From Cordia subcordata (lineage: Eukaryota > Streptophyta > Magnoliopsida > Boraginales > Cordiaceae), in NCBI GenBank assembly GCA_028554755.1, contig JAPTOF010000001.1:2058501-2122500 (forward strand): a DNA stretch of 64,000 nt. Direction: 5' to 3'. Below the pieces are notes generated by a model. It saw only the letters and a program-made list of their open reading frames with translations, was not told the DNA's origin and did not search any database. The position numbers and the translations under genes were made by a program. Positions 1 through 12,320 of this stretch are shown here, piece after piece (positions within the stretch are counted from its first letter, which is position 1; every line of letters begins with the position of its first letter).

Positions 1-1609
1 CCATTTGCGTTACCTATTATTGGCAACTGGTTCCAGTTAGGGACCCTCCCACATATTACACTTCACAATTGGGGCAAAAAGTATGGCGAAATCATAAGGG
101 TCATGTATGGGATGAAGACAGTTTATGTGGCTTTGTCCCCCAAATGGGCAGAGGAATTCTTAAAGACGCAAGATGTTCACTTTGCGTCTAGACCTCCTCT
201 TGCTTCTGGCAAACACACAGGTTACGATTACAAAGACATGACGTGGGCGCCTTACGGACCACACTGGCGAATGGCTCGCAAGATTTATCTCACCGAGCTC
301 TTCAACGCCAAGAGGCTCGATTCCTTCATGCATATCCGTGTTGACGAACGGCGTAATTTCCTGGCCGGGTTGTACAATCAGAGAGGAAAGCCGGTGGTGC
401 TCAAAGACGCGATTAGGCGTTACACCCTCTCCAGCATCAGCAGGGTGGTGTTGAGCGACAAGTACTTCAGTGATTTTAAAAGCGAAAGTCCAATTGGATC
501 ATTAAGGTCCATGCATGCGATGATTGATGAGTGGATGATCCTTAACGGTTTACTCAACATTGGGGACTGGATACCATTCCTTCGTCAGCTTGACCTACAG
601 GGGTTGGAAAAGAGGATGAAGATTTTGAAAGAAAGGTTCGAAAAATTTCACAACTATGTGATTGCTGACCACAAGAGGAGGATGGATGCAGCAGGCGACA
701 ACTTCGTTCCCAAGGACATGATGGATGTGTTGCTCGGTCTCACTCGGGAGGATACTGATCCTGAGATTAAGCTCACCATCGAGGATGTCAAGGCTTTAGT
801 CCATGTACGTATTGTTATTTATTATTATATTATTCTCTCTCCTTTGCAATATTTATATATTTGTATGCACATACACACATGGAGGCGCGCGTGCTTGTGT
901 TTAATGCTATGAATTCTAACTATTTATTTCTTGATTTCCTGAATATAATCATACATATATATAAATTCAGGATCTAATGCCTGGAGGCACAGACACATCT
1001 GCAACCTCAATCGAGTGGGCACTTCACGAACTCTTTTTGCACCCCCATGTCGCGAAGAAGGCAAGGGAAGAGATTGAAAGAGTAATTGGCCGAGACAGAT
1101 GGGTGGAAGAAGATGATTACCCTAACTTGCCATACATAGATGCTATCATTAAGGAGACATTGAGGCTACACCCACTCTCACCATTGCTGGCACCCCATTA
1201 CGCACTCGAGGATTGCAAGGTCGGAGACTACGATGTCAAGAAAGGAACAGTTGTCCTAATCAACACATGGAGCATCGGGAGACACCCTGGTTTCTGGGAA
1301 GACCCTTATGAATTCAGGCCCGAGAGGTTCTTGCAAGGCAACGACATCAGTATGACGGGCCAAGATTTCTCCCTTCTGCCATTTGGTTCGGGCCGGAGAA
1401 GGTGCCCCGGATACACCCTCGGGCTTAAGATTGTTCGGACCACAATTTCAAACATATTTCATGGTTTCGACTGGACATTCCCAGAGGGTAAAAGTGCTAA
1501 AGACATATGCATGGTGGAACGCTACGGTCTGACTACATGCCCTGAAATTCCGATTAGCATGGTGCCTGAGCCTCGGCTTCCTCTCCACCTTTACCAGCCC
1601 AATAAGTGA
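1..1609 (+). CDS. CYP92-type cytochrome P450, copy 1 (5' end outside window)
   Basis: Haem-thiolate monooxygenase of the CYP71 clan, normally anchored in the ER. Exon 1 runs from before position 1 to 804 and exon 2 from 971 to 1609, with a phase-0 GT-AG intron (donor GTACGT, acceptor TTCAG). Frame 1 is open from base 1; by comparison with the second copy, 34 N-terminal residues including the membrane anchor lie off the window. Visible P450 motifs are the I-helix PGGTDTS, ExxR in KETLRLHP, FRPERF, and the haem-binding FGSGRRRCPG. The C-terminal part (LPFGSGRRRCPGYTLGLK, EPRLPLHLY) and the WAPYGPHWRMARK stretch fit family CYP92. The ATG at 103 is an internal Met (Val in the other copy), not the start. 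No in-frame defect was seen. Substrate unknown. Confidence 0.9.
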
Positions 1610-3349
1610 TTGCTTTGCGTACAACAATAATTGTCGTCTTATTTGCGTGTGCTTTTATTTATATGTCTTTGTTTATGTATTTTAGTGAGTTTCAGTGTCA
1701 AGGATGTCTCAACTCTCAACTAAACTAGCAGTCTTATAGACTCTTAAAGGTTGCTCCTTCTGAGAACCTGAAAAGGTCAACGAGCTGTTGGTTTTCTTAT
1801 GCAGAATGTATCAAAGAATAATGTCGTTTTGTGTGAGCAAAAAGATTATATATATATATATATATATAATATTAAATTGGCATCGCGGTTTCTTAGGGTA
1901 ACAATGAAGTAAGTAATAATTGCATACGTGACAAGCGTTCTACAAGCACACTTCCAATTTCGTGAGCTACGTAAAATTTTTCTTATTAATTGAATACACC
2001 CGTAGTTTTTCCTCATACAACCAAATTTCAAACGTTGAAATTAGAATCCAATCAAACTATTTACGTGTCTTCAGAAGTTCTCTAATGCCTTTGTATATAT
2101 GTTTATTCTGGGTGGCGGTTATGTGTACGTGATATAGGGTCCCATAAAATATTATCTTATACTAGCCAAAATGTAATATTCTTTTTAATATAGATAATTT
2201 TATCATGAGAATTTCACGTGTGGATTAATATAAATTATTGGAGGTATATATCCCCTCCATTAAGCACCATGTTCAACTTATTTTTTTTTCTTGTTGTATT
2301 ATCACCAAACTTGTACGTTTGGAGAAGTGTTGAAGATATCAAAATAATTTTAGTATATACTCTCTAATAGCTTTTATATTAACCTTCACGAAGGCTATGT
2401 ATCAAATTTGCTTAAATGGATTCTAAGCCAATACTACACACATAATTCTTTTTTTTTAAAAAAATAATAATTAGCAAGCTTTCCAACTACATCTACTATT
2501 TAAACTCGGGGAAATTAGCAATAAGTAACAGAAAAAGAGGATTTAGGATCAAATAGATAACAGGAAATCTGCAAATATAACTGAAAGGACCAAATGACAT
2601 GTACAATTTTCGATATATAAATAAAGGGGACCAGGAACAAAATTTAGATTTTCTCACGCATCAAATTAAGGAGTGAAGTTTTATACTAAAATTATTTGTA
2701 TAATATTTGAATAGTGTACAACTTCCTGCATTCTTTCTTTGAGCTTATTTCAAGATTATATAGGTTTTTAATCCGTGTTGATGGAATAAGATGTGGGCTT
2801 AGAAACAAGGAACTAGATGAGGGAAGAGATGAGAATAGGCCTCGTCCGTTCCATTACGGCATTCTCTTCTTGCTCACTGGATATTAATAGAAAAATAGTC
2901 ACGTCAAAAGAAAGAAAGACGAAGGGAGAGCCAACAGCAAGGGTCAGATTGACCTTAGGCTTAATGCCTCAACGAGCACAATTAGAAAGAAGAGAAGGCC
3001 TTTGGGCAACTCAATAGGAATCAGAAGAAAAATTGACTGTCTTTACCGTTCTAACCGTTGTTAGAAGACGTGAAGTGAGGGCGTGGTTCAAGTCACATCA
3101 TATGCCCATCTTCATAAATGTTTGAATTTGATTATTTGTTGCCAAAGAAAGAGTCCATTTAGAGAGCAGTAGTACAAAAAGTTGAGGCATAGGCCAAGAG
3201 ATCATAAAGAGCAAAAGACAAATTAAAATTAGGGTAGGGGCTGCCTCTAAATGTTTATTCAAGTGTAATGTTAACTTCCTTTTTTTTTTCCCCTTCCCCT
3301 ACTTCTAATTGTTTTTACTTGATGAGTAAGTCAATTTGTTAGGAATTAA
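1610..3349. other. AT-rich spacer downstream of CYP92 copy 1
   Basis: The first 230 bases are the 3' flank of CYP92 copy 1. They align with the 3' flank of the other copy (about 22850-23046, minus strand) but with many differences, for example around a shared TCTTATGCA stretch. A short (TA)n run lies at about 1847-1868. I see no supportable gene in the rest. Confidence 0.6.
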
Positions 3350-3443
3350 GAGATAGCTCAAGAGATTGAGATTATATCTCTATCAGACGTGAAGTCATGG
3401 ATTCAACCCATAGGGGTAGAAAGTTTAACCCAAAAAGAAAAGG
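3350..3443 (+). repeat. tRNA-derived SINE-like fragment
   Basis: It begins GAGATAGCTCAAGAG and has an A-box-like TAGCTCAAGAGA at 3353 and a B-box-like GGATTCAACCC at 3399. This is the spacing of an internal RNA polymerase III promoter. The same head (GAGATAGCTCAAG) appears at 27403, and related minus-strand copies lie at 14555 and 16929. An A-rich tail follows. The family name cannot be determined here. Confidence 0.5.
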
Positions 3444-4235
3444 TAAGTCAATTCATTCCATCAAAAGTATTTTACAACCAAGTACACTCATATAACCATT
3501 ACATTAAAATTCTCAAATATACACGAAAAACTATTTTCTTAATAGTATGCAAGTATATTTATTCTTTAATAATAACAAGTACATGATCAGTTTATCCTAG
3601 ATTGTGTGTAAATAATTAACAAGAAGCATAACCTAGCTACCAAAGCAATATATTTATTCAATGAGAATAAGATGAAACACTTCTGGGTTCTCCAACTGCT
3701 GATTTGAGTAACATCTGAATTGCAGCCATCAATAACGTAACTGCCATAACGAAAGTGGCGGGACATAGATTTCCCTACTGAAAAATTTGTGGACTCCGAT
3801 TCTTGTGAAATGAGGCCTTCAACAAAATTCTGGGTGAAACTTCTGTTTGCCCCACCAGTTTACATTTTGCACCTGCTATTGGGATCAAATAGAAGAGCCA
3901 ATAATACATTTTGACCCTACGACTTTAGATTATTGCTTCATTCACTAGGCCCAAAAAGAACAAACCAAAATCCCATTACGTGCACACGGCAAATATTATG
4001 TACGAAATGACACCATTTGCAATCGTCTTGGCTAGAGATCAAAGTACAGTTGACATGTATGAGTCCCTTATCTCCCGAGCAAGGAAGATTGTCGAAGCAT
4101 GGAGGGGTCAACAATTAGAAGTACGTATACATGATGCGTGATGGAAATTGGATAGACTAGACTTGACGGAGGTTCGAAGATTAATGTGGACGGACACTCA
4201 AAAAAGAATCAAGGGAGAGCAAGGATGTATTACAA
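3444..4235. other. Spacer without a recognisable gene
   Basis: The stretch at about 3660-4240 is less AT-rich than its surroundings and may be old gene or transposon debris, but no protein family could be recognised in any frame. Confidence 0.4.
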
Positions 4236-5049
4236 TATTTTATGTCAGTAATTACATTTTTTTGGTTATGCGTGAAACAAGTATAGAGAAATTATTACAC
4301 TTTTACGCATAACAAAATATTTTTGTATAATTTTTTATATCGCAATCATTTTGTTACACTTTCAAGTCTAGTTAAATTAGTTATACTTTCAAGTGTAGCT
4401 AATTTAGTTACACTTCTAAGTGTAACTAAATAATTAGTAAGTACAAGTGTAGTTATATATTTTTGGTTATGCTTCAAGGAAATATAAAAAAGTATTCTTA
4501 AATGGTTACACTTTAAAGTATAACAAAATATCTTTGTATAAATTTTAATGTATCAACCATTTAGTTACACTTCATAGCGTAACTAAATAATTGGTAAATA
4601 CAAGTGGCATTTGCTTAGTATACTTCAAAAGCATGAAGTTGAAGCCTATAGCATATGCTTTGTCCCACATTGGTGGATTTGAGAATGAATGTTGCAATAC
4701 CATATTATCTTTAAAACCAATTGAGGTGAAACTCTCTTTTATTGGTTTTTCTTAATCCAACTTTTATACAAATTGGACCATTACAGTTCAAGTTTTATTC
4801 TAATTTTAATTTTAATTTTTTCGTATTCACAAATTAAACTATATCCTTAGCTACATTTGAAAATGTAACTAATATTAACTACATCTTTAAATGTGGCAAA
4901 TATTAGCCACATTTTTAAGTATAGCAATATTTTTTGTTGCATCAATATTAGTTACACGTGTAATAAGTGTAGCAAACTTTTTTATTTACATTTTAAAATG
5001 TAACTAGAGATCGAAATATATGTAATTATTGGTATTATTTCTTGTAGTG
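4236..5049. mobile_element. CACTA-type transposon remnant with subterminal repeats
   Basis: The right edge at 5037-5049 reads ATTTCTTGTAGTG, whose reverse complement CACTACAAGAAAT is the usual terminus of plant CACTA (CMC) transposons. Inside are many short repeats in both orientations built on AGTTACACTT / AAGTGTAACTA (about 4355-4440, 4560-4590, 4850-5000), typical of CACTA subterminal regions. No matching left CACTA end was found, so the left boundary is approximate and the element may be truncated. No transposase coding is visible. Confidence 0.5.
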
Positions 5050-5085
5050 CTGGTGGCCTTCTCTAGGACAAACTCGGTTGATGGC

Positions 5086-5300
5086 AGATTGGTTTTAAAA
5101 GAACATTGGGACGACTTTTAATAGTAAGGCCGAAGTTTTTGCTGTTCTGGAAAGGTTTGCGCTTGGCAAAAGCAAAAGAGGTTAAGTTCCTCATCAATAT
5201 TTATGCTCATTCTTTGGATGCTATTAATTTGTTAAGTGGACCCTTACTCATTTTAACACAATTAGGCCTCCCCTTGAGAAATGTAAAGGCATTTTGAATA
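5086..5300 (+). pseudogene. RNase H-like (retroelement-type) fragment, frameshifted
   Basis: From about 5128 one frame reads AEVFAVLE; a +1 shift at the GGAAAGG near 5150 then gives GLRLAKAKEVKFLINIYAHS followed by LDAINLLSG. The order 'AE...A...GL.LA......DS..AINLL' matches the RNase H-like domain (RVT_3 type) common in plant non-LTR retroelement relics. The expected Asp of the DS motif is His here. The piece is short and directly abuts the CACTA terminus at 5049. It is a decayed fragment with no expected activity; assignment rests on motif resemblance only. Confidence 0.4.
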
Positions 5301-5774
5301 GAAAAGTCAACTATTGTTTGAGACACATATAGCAGAAAGCTATTAGATGTCTAAGTGATCGGCCAATATGAGCCTAGATAAGTCATTTGGACGTTAGATT
5401 CTTGATATGATACTTGATCCACTCGTTGAGCTGTGGAAGCAAGATAGAAGAGACGACATGTTACCTCGAAAGATAATATTTAGCTAGTTTCGACTTCCCT
5501 TACACCACACAAAAGAATGAAAATTTATGTTGTGACAATATAACATTTATTAATTGGTCATCGGTTACCTAGCTTCAGCCAAAAACAATTGAAGTGCCTT
5601 TCATGCAATTTGTATCTTTTTCGTAGGAAAGTTGTATACGTCAAAATTTTGGATAAGCTCAAGCTGTTCGTTGCACCTTCAAACAAACTGCAAGAGTCTA
5701 AACTAATCAGAATGAGTACGCGATTAGTAACTAGATCTTTTGCAAATAGAATTCGACAATATTATTGTAGTGTG

Positions 5775-6477
5775 TGTTCGGTATCAAAACGCTATTTTGC
5801 TAAATTATTACTGTTCGGTAAACTAGCGTTTCAAACAGTTTTTTAGGTAGCTTTTAACGTTTCAACTAACGTTTTTTAAAGTTAAAAATTTTAGCGTTTC
5901 AGGTAACTTTTGGCTTTTCATGTTTTTTTTTGGCAATTCTATCCTTTTTGATTTTTTGATTTTTTATTCTTTTTCCAATTTCTCTCTATATTTTTACCTT
6001 TTCTGTCACAAAAATAAATAAGAAATAATATAAAAATGAATTCCAATTTCTATATAATAATCAACATTACTAAAAGCATAAGTTTTATTTGTACCTTTTT
6101 TTTTACAAAATAATTTTGAATCTATTAAAATTAATTTTTGTAATATTGATATAAATATTTTATCAAAAAATTAATTATACTTTAATATTAAAATATGATT
6201 GTGAAAATAAATATCTAATTATGAATATATTATCTTATTCCTATAATAGTAATAGTAATTACAATTATCATAATAACAATAATAATAATAATAAGATAAC
6301 AATGTCCTTTTATATCATTTAACATTCATCAGCTAATCTGACAGCTAATTTTACCGAACACGTTTTGTTCAATCATCTAATTAAACAGCTATCAGCTAAC
6401 AACTAAAATACAACAACTATCAACTACCCCACCAGCTATCAGCTACTCTAACAGTTAAATTTGTCGAACAGGCCTGT
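5775..6477 (+). mobile_element. hAT-like non-autonomous element (MITE), copy 1
   Basis: The left end GTGTTCGGTA and right end CGAACAGGCC form an imperfect inverted terminus, and repeated AACAGCTATCAGCTA motifs lie inside the right end. The flanks share TGTAGT (5766-5771 region and just after 6477), a possible target-site duplication. The interior is extremely AT-rich and non-coding. A related copy in opposite orientation lies at 20429-21172; both share a TACCTTTCT...AATATAAAAAT core. Boundaries are approximate. Confidence 0.5.
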
Positions 6478-6598
6478 AGTCTATCAATGAGGTAAAACAA
6501 TTTGGAATCACTTGATTTCTTTCGTTTCTTTTTCAAGAAAAATTAAAGACTGATTACAATTATGATGAGACATTATATCTGAGATATAACCATTATAT

Positions 6599-7353
6599 CT
6601 GAAATATTGTTGGACATCTTTTTGCATATTTACTCCTATTTCTGTTGTCAACACTTTTACACTAATTCTTTCACGTGTTTGTATCCAACTTTATTCAAAC
6701 ACTATTTATCGTCATATTTAACATACAAAATCATCAATTGACTGTAAAATGAAAAGAATTATGAAATAAAATAAGCAATATAATTTCAGTAATTTATTAG
6801 TTGATGCCAAAACGGTTACATTTTGAGACTTCATAATATTGTTAATAAATTTGTATATTATTAAGACTTTTGTCTGTCCATAGGTTTACATATACCTTAA
6901 ACGTGGTCATTTTATAAATCGGTCCCAAGTCATAAGCCAGTCACATAACTAATAACAATACGATCAATTCTTGAAAGCAAACCTTTGTAGATTAGTTGTG
7001 CATGGAAATTTATTAAATTAACAATACAGATCTTGACTGCGATGATCCCAATTCTCAAGCGTGAAAATTACTAAATTTATTAATAATATCCATATTTATT
7101 AACGATACTGTGCACTATATCTCAAAATGATATCATTTGGAATTAATTAATAAATTATTAAATTTATATTGCTTATTTTAATTCAAACTTCTTTTCATTA
7201 GACTGTTAATTTATGATTTTGTGTGTTAGATACGGCAATAAATGGTATTAAGATGAAGTTAGATACAAGCAAACAGTGAAAAGAAATTGGTGTGAAAATG
7301 TTGGTAAAAGAAATAAGAATAAATAGCCAAAAAAGTGTCCAACAAAATCTCAG
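6599..7353. mobile_element. Long-inverted-repeat (Mutator-like) non-autonomous element
   Basis: About 200 bp at each end are inverted repeats of one another. The left arm (6599-6806) begins CTGAAATATTGTTGGACATC and contains AAATAAAATAAGCAATATAA; the right arm (7145-7353) read in reverse begins CTGAGATTTTGTTGGACACT and contains the same AAATAAGCAATATAA block. The about 340-bp middle is AT-rich and non-coding. Long terminal inverted repeats point to a MULE-type element. A target-site duplication was not seen. A short relic of the same end (ATTGTTGGACATCTTTTTT) sits at about 10568. Confidence 0.55.
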
Positions 7354-7981
7354 GCATAAAAGTTATATGTCATTGCAAATTTGACTATTAATGTGAGGGT
7401 GTCTTTGGTGTTTTAACACAATCAGTGCATTGACCATTAAAAGTTATTAACCGTGTAAATTGGAAGCACCTCTTAAAAAATTATAAAAATTAAGAAACCT
7501 ATTTCAGATTAAATATATATTTGCGAGACCTGTATATTTTTCTTCCATTCTTTAAAGAAGTACAAATCAAAGCTTTTTCTTTAATTGCGTTGGGAATTCG
7601 ATGTGTTTAGAACGAAAATAAATAAAACAATAGGCAGACAAGAGAATTTTAGTATGAATTGATATTTGAGCAAGAGAAAAAATACAGTGTCAAGTTAAAC
7701 TCCAGTTGCAACAGAATAGAAGCAAATAAAGCATACAAATATTGTTAACAAGGACAATTACTTCGGAACTCAGAACAACCATCTATAACAACCTTCTTTT
7801 TTATTTTTCCTTTCAGGAATGTAAGAAATCATAAACTCGTACACCAAGAACAATAAAACTCAAGGAGGGCATAACCCCTGAAAAATAAGAGACAACAATA
7901 AAAGGGACATTACATGATACATAGCACCTCCACCTTAATTGAGAGAAAGTTGCGTGCAGTTTTGTTTAATTTCCCTCGAGT
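7354..7981. other. Spacer and 3' flank of CYP79
   Basis: AT-rich sequence. The part nearest 7982 is the likely 3' untranslated region of the minus-strand CYP79 gene. No coding region recognised. Confidence 0.5.
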
Positions 7982-10007
7982 TCATAGTTCTGATAGCATA
8001 GGGTACAAATTCTTGGCCAGCCTTGGTTTCGCAACTGCGAGTAGTGGGTTAGAAAGAGTAAGATCATTCTGCGATTCAATCAAGTTGATGCTCGACACAT
8101 TAGGCTGTGTACTCCAAGTAAAACCCTGAAGAAGCCTGGCTAAAAGCATGGCAGTCATGTTAGAACCAAGAACAACACCGGGACATCCACGCCTTCCGGT
8201 GCCGAACGACAACAAGCCCAGCTTCGGATCAACAAGAACCACCTCGGAACCGCCAGCATTAAGGTGGCGCTCAGGCCTGAAATTTAGGGGCTCGTCCCAG
8301 ACTTTAGGGTTGCGACCGAGGGTGACTCGACTGACTAAAACATGGCTGCCTTTAGGAATAAAGTAGCCGGCAACGTGGGTGTCTGCAATCGATACATGGG
8401 GAACATTAAATGGTGAAACTGGATGGAGCCTAAATGCCTCTCTTGCGCAAGCCTTGACGTAGTTCAGCTTTGGCAAGTCTGATTCTTGGGCAAGTCTGTC
8501 CCTTCCGACCACCGCGTCTATTTCTTCCACCGCCTTTTGGAGTAGCTCGGGTTGATTTATCATCTCTGCAAGTGCCCATTCAGTAGCATGCGATGGATTA
8601 TCTACCGCAGCCAACATCAAATCCTGTAAATTTAACCAAGAAAAATGATATTAGTATTGTGTAGAAATGCTCTACATACCATGTATGTATATGTAAGGAA
8701 TTGACTAGTTTTTTAATAATTCCATTTTCACATAGTTATTTTAGATTGTGATACTTCCAGTGAAATATATATAATATACCTGTTATTTTTTTTTTCCTAG
8801 TACTGAGTAGTTTAACACTAATGATATATATCATTGTTCATTTTCTTTTATAATGCAATATACTACTTTAGTTATAGTTTATCATTTATATTCTTTTGAA
8901 TGTGGATGCATGTATGAAGAGCAAAAGGTTGATATATAGCTAGCAAGCTCAAGAGGGTTTTGGAAATTTAAGTGTTCTTACAAGAATTTGCGCCTTGATT
9001 TCTGGAGGTGTCAACAGTGGAGAGCCGTCTGAGTCAGTGAGCCGGATGAGAACATCGAGAACGTCCTCCTCGTTCTTCTTATTCCCATTCCTCCACAATT
9101 CAATCCTTTGATCAATCACGGGATCGTTATATTTCTTAATTCTGGCGAGAGCATTGCGGAGGATGCTTTCGTGACCGTCGAGATCAAACAGCCGCAACCA
9201 TGGGAGGTAATCTGACAAGCTGAACGCATTGATATAACCAAGAATTGTGAACAGCGAATCAACATGCTCTATTTCCTCATGCCCTGGCCCTCCATTTTCC
9301 ATCCCCTTCCCGAAGAATCTCTTGTTGAGCATCAACCTCCTGATCACATTCCCGCAATAATGTCTGGACACTTTCCGTACATCCACCACGCCACCGGTCG
9401 AGGCGTCATTGCTCAGATTGTATACGTAGCGGGTGAGGTTATCAGCTTCTTCGGTCCTTTTATCCTGAAGCCAACGCAGCCTCTGAGCCGAAAGCACCTC
9501 GCCGGTGACGATCCTCCTCATCTTCTTCCATTGCTGGCCCAACGGCGTTAGAGCTATCGTCAAGTAGCCATAGGTTGGTATCTCTGTGGACATGTGAACG
9601 GGCCTTGACGAAAAAGTGCTGTCTTGCTTGTGCAAGAACTCTTGTGCGATCTCGGTGGAAGTGACCGCGATGACGTGGACTTTTCCGAGCCGGATACTGG
9701 CGATTCCGGTGTTCATTTTCTCCATCATTTTGTGTATCCATTTGTAGGCCGGTCTGTTGACGAACATCTCGTGTACGGACCCAATGAGTGGCAAGGGTTT
9801 TGGCCCCGGAGGGAGGGGTCCTCTCTTAGGTTTTTGGTAACCTAGGAGTTTTAGTTTGTGCAAGACTAATGTTAAAAACGCCAATGCCAACACAACGGCT
9901 GAGGTAAACGTGGATGAGGTGTTACTGATCATTTCCATGTTGGAAGAGGAAAAGGATAGGGTGGTGTTAGCAGTGGAGACCATAGGGCATTGTTTTTTCT
10001 GAAACAA
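7982..10007 (-). CDS. CYP79: CYP79-type cytochrome P450 (amino acid N-monooxygenase)
   Basis: CYP79 enzymes N-hydroxylate an amino acid twice and decarboxylate it to an aldoxime, the first step toward cyanogenic glucosides, glucosinolates or defence oximes and nitriles. Exon 1 is 10007-8982 and exon 2 is 8623-7982, with a phase-0 intron (GTAAGA...TTTACAG), giving 555 residues. There is an N-terminal hydrophobic anchor and a proline-rich hinge ([12 protein letters not shown]). Family hallmarks are the altered I-helix [14 protein letters not shown] in place of the usual AGTDT, FRPERH instead of PERF, and haem motif [10 protein letters not shown]; ExxR lies in [14 protein letters not shown] box (TATATAAG) lies at about 10068-10076, about 65 bp before the start; ATGs at 10007 and 9983 are both possible starts. 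The gene looks intact. Amino acid substrate not predictable. Confidence 0.93.
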
Positions 10008-10157
10008 AAGCTACCTTCTGTTGTAAGGCTAGGTGCTTTGTTTCGGTGTTTGTGCCAACCTAGCTTGCCTTATATAGTAGTACTAGATGAATTTTAAAAT
10101 GTTGGCTTGAATTTAGTGTTACGTCACATAGAATGCTTCAAGACGGAGAGAGATTAA

Positions 10158-10272
10158 GTGGGTGCTTGGTTTTGTTTGATTGGTACTTATGCATTTAAAT
10201 AGTAAAACATGTGAGAGGAAAATTTTTTAAGTGTTTATAAGTACTTTAAATAAGCAAAGCCAAACACTCTCT
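10158..10272. repeat. Short MITE in the CYP79 upstream region
   Basis: The ends AGTGGGTGCTTGGTTTTG and CAAAGCCAAACACTCTCT are imperfect inverted repeats around a short AT-rich middle. It lies about 85 bp upstream of the CYP79 TATA box. No clear target duplication. Confidence 0.5.
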
Positions 10273-10762
10273 AAATGAAAGAATAATGATATATGCTATT
10301 TTGTTTTAATTCCATAAATATCTTTTTTAGGTGACAAATATAGAAAAGGAAGTTATTGTGTTTACTGACTTTGATTAATTGTCTTATATATTACTTTGTT
10401 TGATATCTCTACTCTTCCGTCTGCAGTAAAAGTTTTACCATGCATTTTTGTTTGAAGGACCAAGGGGTTGAGGCCCGTGCAAAGTTATTCTTGAATGTCT
10501 CTGTTATGATCGCGACGAAGGCGCTCAGAAAATTAAATTCGATCGAAGAGCTAAATATTGTATTTTATATTGTTGGACATCTTTTTTGGGCAACAAGATT
10601 ATTGGACTTCTAGGATCCGAAAAGACCTCACTACTCGAAATGTCATATTTAATTTTTCCATCTTTTCCTTTTCAAAATATATAAGCTTGTCGTGTGTATA
10701 AAATTTAATAGGTATATTTTGGAGTAAATTTTTTTTATACAACTCTACTTATTGGTAATACT

Positions 10763-11232
10763 AAGAGGGTGTTTAGATTGACTTATAAAAAAGCTACTTA
10801 AAGCACTTCTAGTTTTAAGTGGCTTTTTTTTATTGTCAACTTTAAGTAGTTACGTATTTAAATAAAAGTTGTAGTTATAAAAATAAGTATTTACATGTTT
10901 GATTAAAGTGGGTTGAAAAGTAAGTTATATAGTTAAAATAACTATTAAGGATATTAAAATATAATTTAAAAAGGTAAGTCTAAGATAAATGAGTAAAGAT
11001 ATTTTGGTAATAAAAATAAAAAGGTAAGGATAAGATAGTAAATGATTTGATCAAACTTGTTTTTTTTTCAACGTGTTTAAAGCCATAAAAAGCAAAAACT
11101 GAGGTTGAGGAACTTTTTATTTTCTACTTAAAGCTACTTAAAAAAAGCACATTTTTAATTAAAACAAACACTTTAACTTAAATTAGACTTTAAGCAGTTT
11201 GACTAGAAAAAAAGTCAAACCAAACACTCTCT
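10763..11232. repeat. MITE with terminal inverted repeats
   Basis: The left end AGAGGGTGTTTAGATTGACT matches in inverse orientation the right end AAGTCAAACCAAACACTCTC. The inner sequence repeats AAAGCTACTTAAA in both orientations. Non-coding, AT-rich, about 470 bp. The ends resemble those of the shorter element at 10158-10272, so they may belong to one superfamily, probably hAT-like. Confidence 0.55.
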
Positions 11233-11346
11233 AAAATTTAATATTGTGTCCCAAAAATCTGAGTCTTGAAAAGAGCAATTCAATTCATGCTCTGGAAATA
11301 GTGGGCTTTCCCTACCCGTTTGCTGATAATTATGTATTATAATAAT

Positions 11347-12320
11347 GAGTAATACTAGACATTACTCTATTTTAAGTACTCTATTTCCACCCCCCTTAAT
11401 TGGCATGCTAAGTTGACATGCCAACTAGACTTTTTTAAAACCTCTTTCCTTTTTTATTTTCTTTCTCGCTTTTTTACATTTTTTTTTCTTGCTTTTTTTT
11501 ATTTTCTTTTCTTCTCTTTTCTTTATTGCCTTTTTCCACTCCTTAATTAAGCTTTCCTCTTTCTTTTCGTTCCCTTTTTACTTATTCATACTAGAAGTCT
11601 CCTATGTTTTTTTTCAAGACTTTTTTTTTTGGTGAGTTGATAGCTGTGGAGAATGAAATAGAAGTCCAATATGTTTTTTACTACTCTTGCTCCTATCTTG
11701 TATATTTTCAAATAAAAAAGAGGATCATTTAGAATGTGGATGACATAATTATTTACATCTTAATTTTGATTCAAGAAATTTATTTTTTTTAAGGTCATAT
11801 CTACCTCCGTCGAAATTATCACCAAACACATTCTATTCTATTTACACTTTAAATGATAGTTAATAAGCAAGACTTTCTCAAAAGAATTTTCAATTCATGA
11901 AAACAAAAAGATAACTAGAACAACTTCTTGGAAATTTTCAGCCGCATGACAAAGTAACATAATGTAGAGACGTCATCTCTTAGCGATATTACTGTGGGAC
12001 TTCATCAGCAACAAGGGAATTGCTTTTGTACCGTCTAAATTTTAATTAAAAAAATTCACAAAATTCACTTCTCATAATATGGATATAGTCACACAATTCA
12101 CTTTGTCAGCTATCAATTCATAAGAAAACAAAAAGTCTGAAAAAAAGATAGAAGATAAGTAGTATGCATAAGTAAAAAGAGAAAGAAAAGAAAGAAGGAG
12201 AAAGGAAAGAGAATTATAAATTAAAAAAAATAAAAAAAATCTAGTTGGTATGATAACTCAACATACCAAATAAAAGGCAAAAATGGAATACTTAAAGTAG
12301 AGTGACATCTAACATTACTA
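11347..12320. mobile_element. Mutator-like non-autonomous element with long inverted repeats
   Basis: The left end GAGTAATACTAGACATTACT and the right end (read in reverse TAGTAATGTTAGATGTCACT) continue as inverted repeats for about 100 bp or more, through GGCATGCTAAGTTGACATGC on the left and the matching GGTATGTTGAGTTATCATAC on the right. Flanking 9-mers TATAATAAT (11338-11346) and TATAAAAAT (12321-12329) agree at 8 of 9 positions, which fits the 9-bp target duplication of Mutator-like elements. No transposase. Confidence 0.6.

Noticed and set aside
103..912. ATG at 103 as the start of CYP92 copy 1
   Set aside because: The same frame is open from base 1 and encodes the conserved PFALPIIGNW part; the complete copy has Val at this position and starts 34 codons before base 1. 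The end at 912 is intron read-through; the exon ends at 804.
9264..9845. Several open frames opposite CYP79 exon 1
   Set aside because: Antisense shadows of the GC-richer coding exon.
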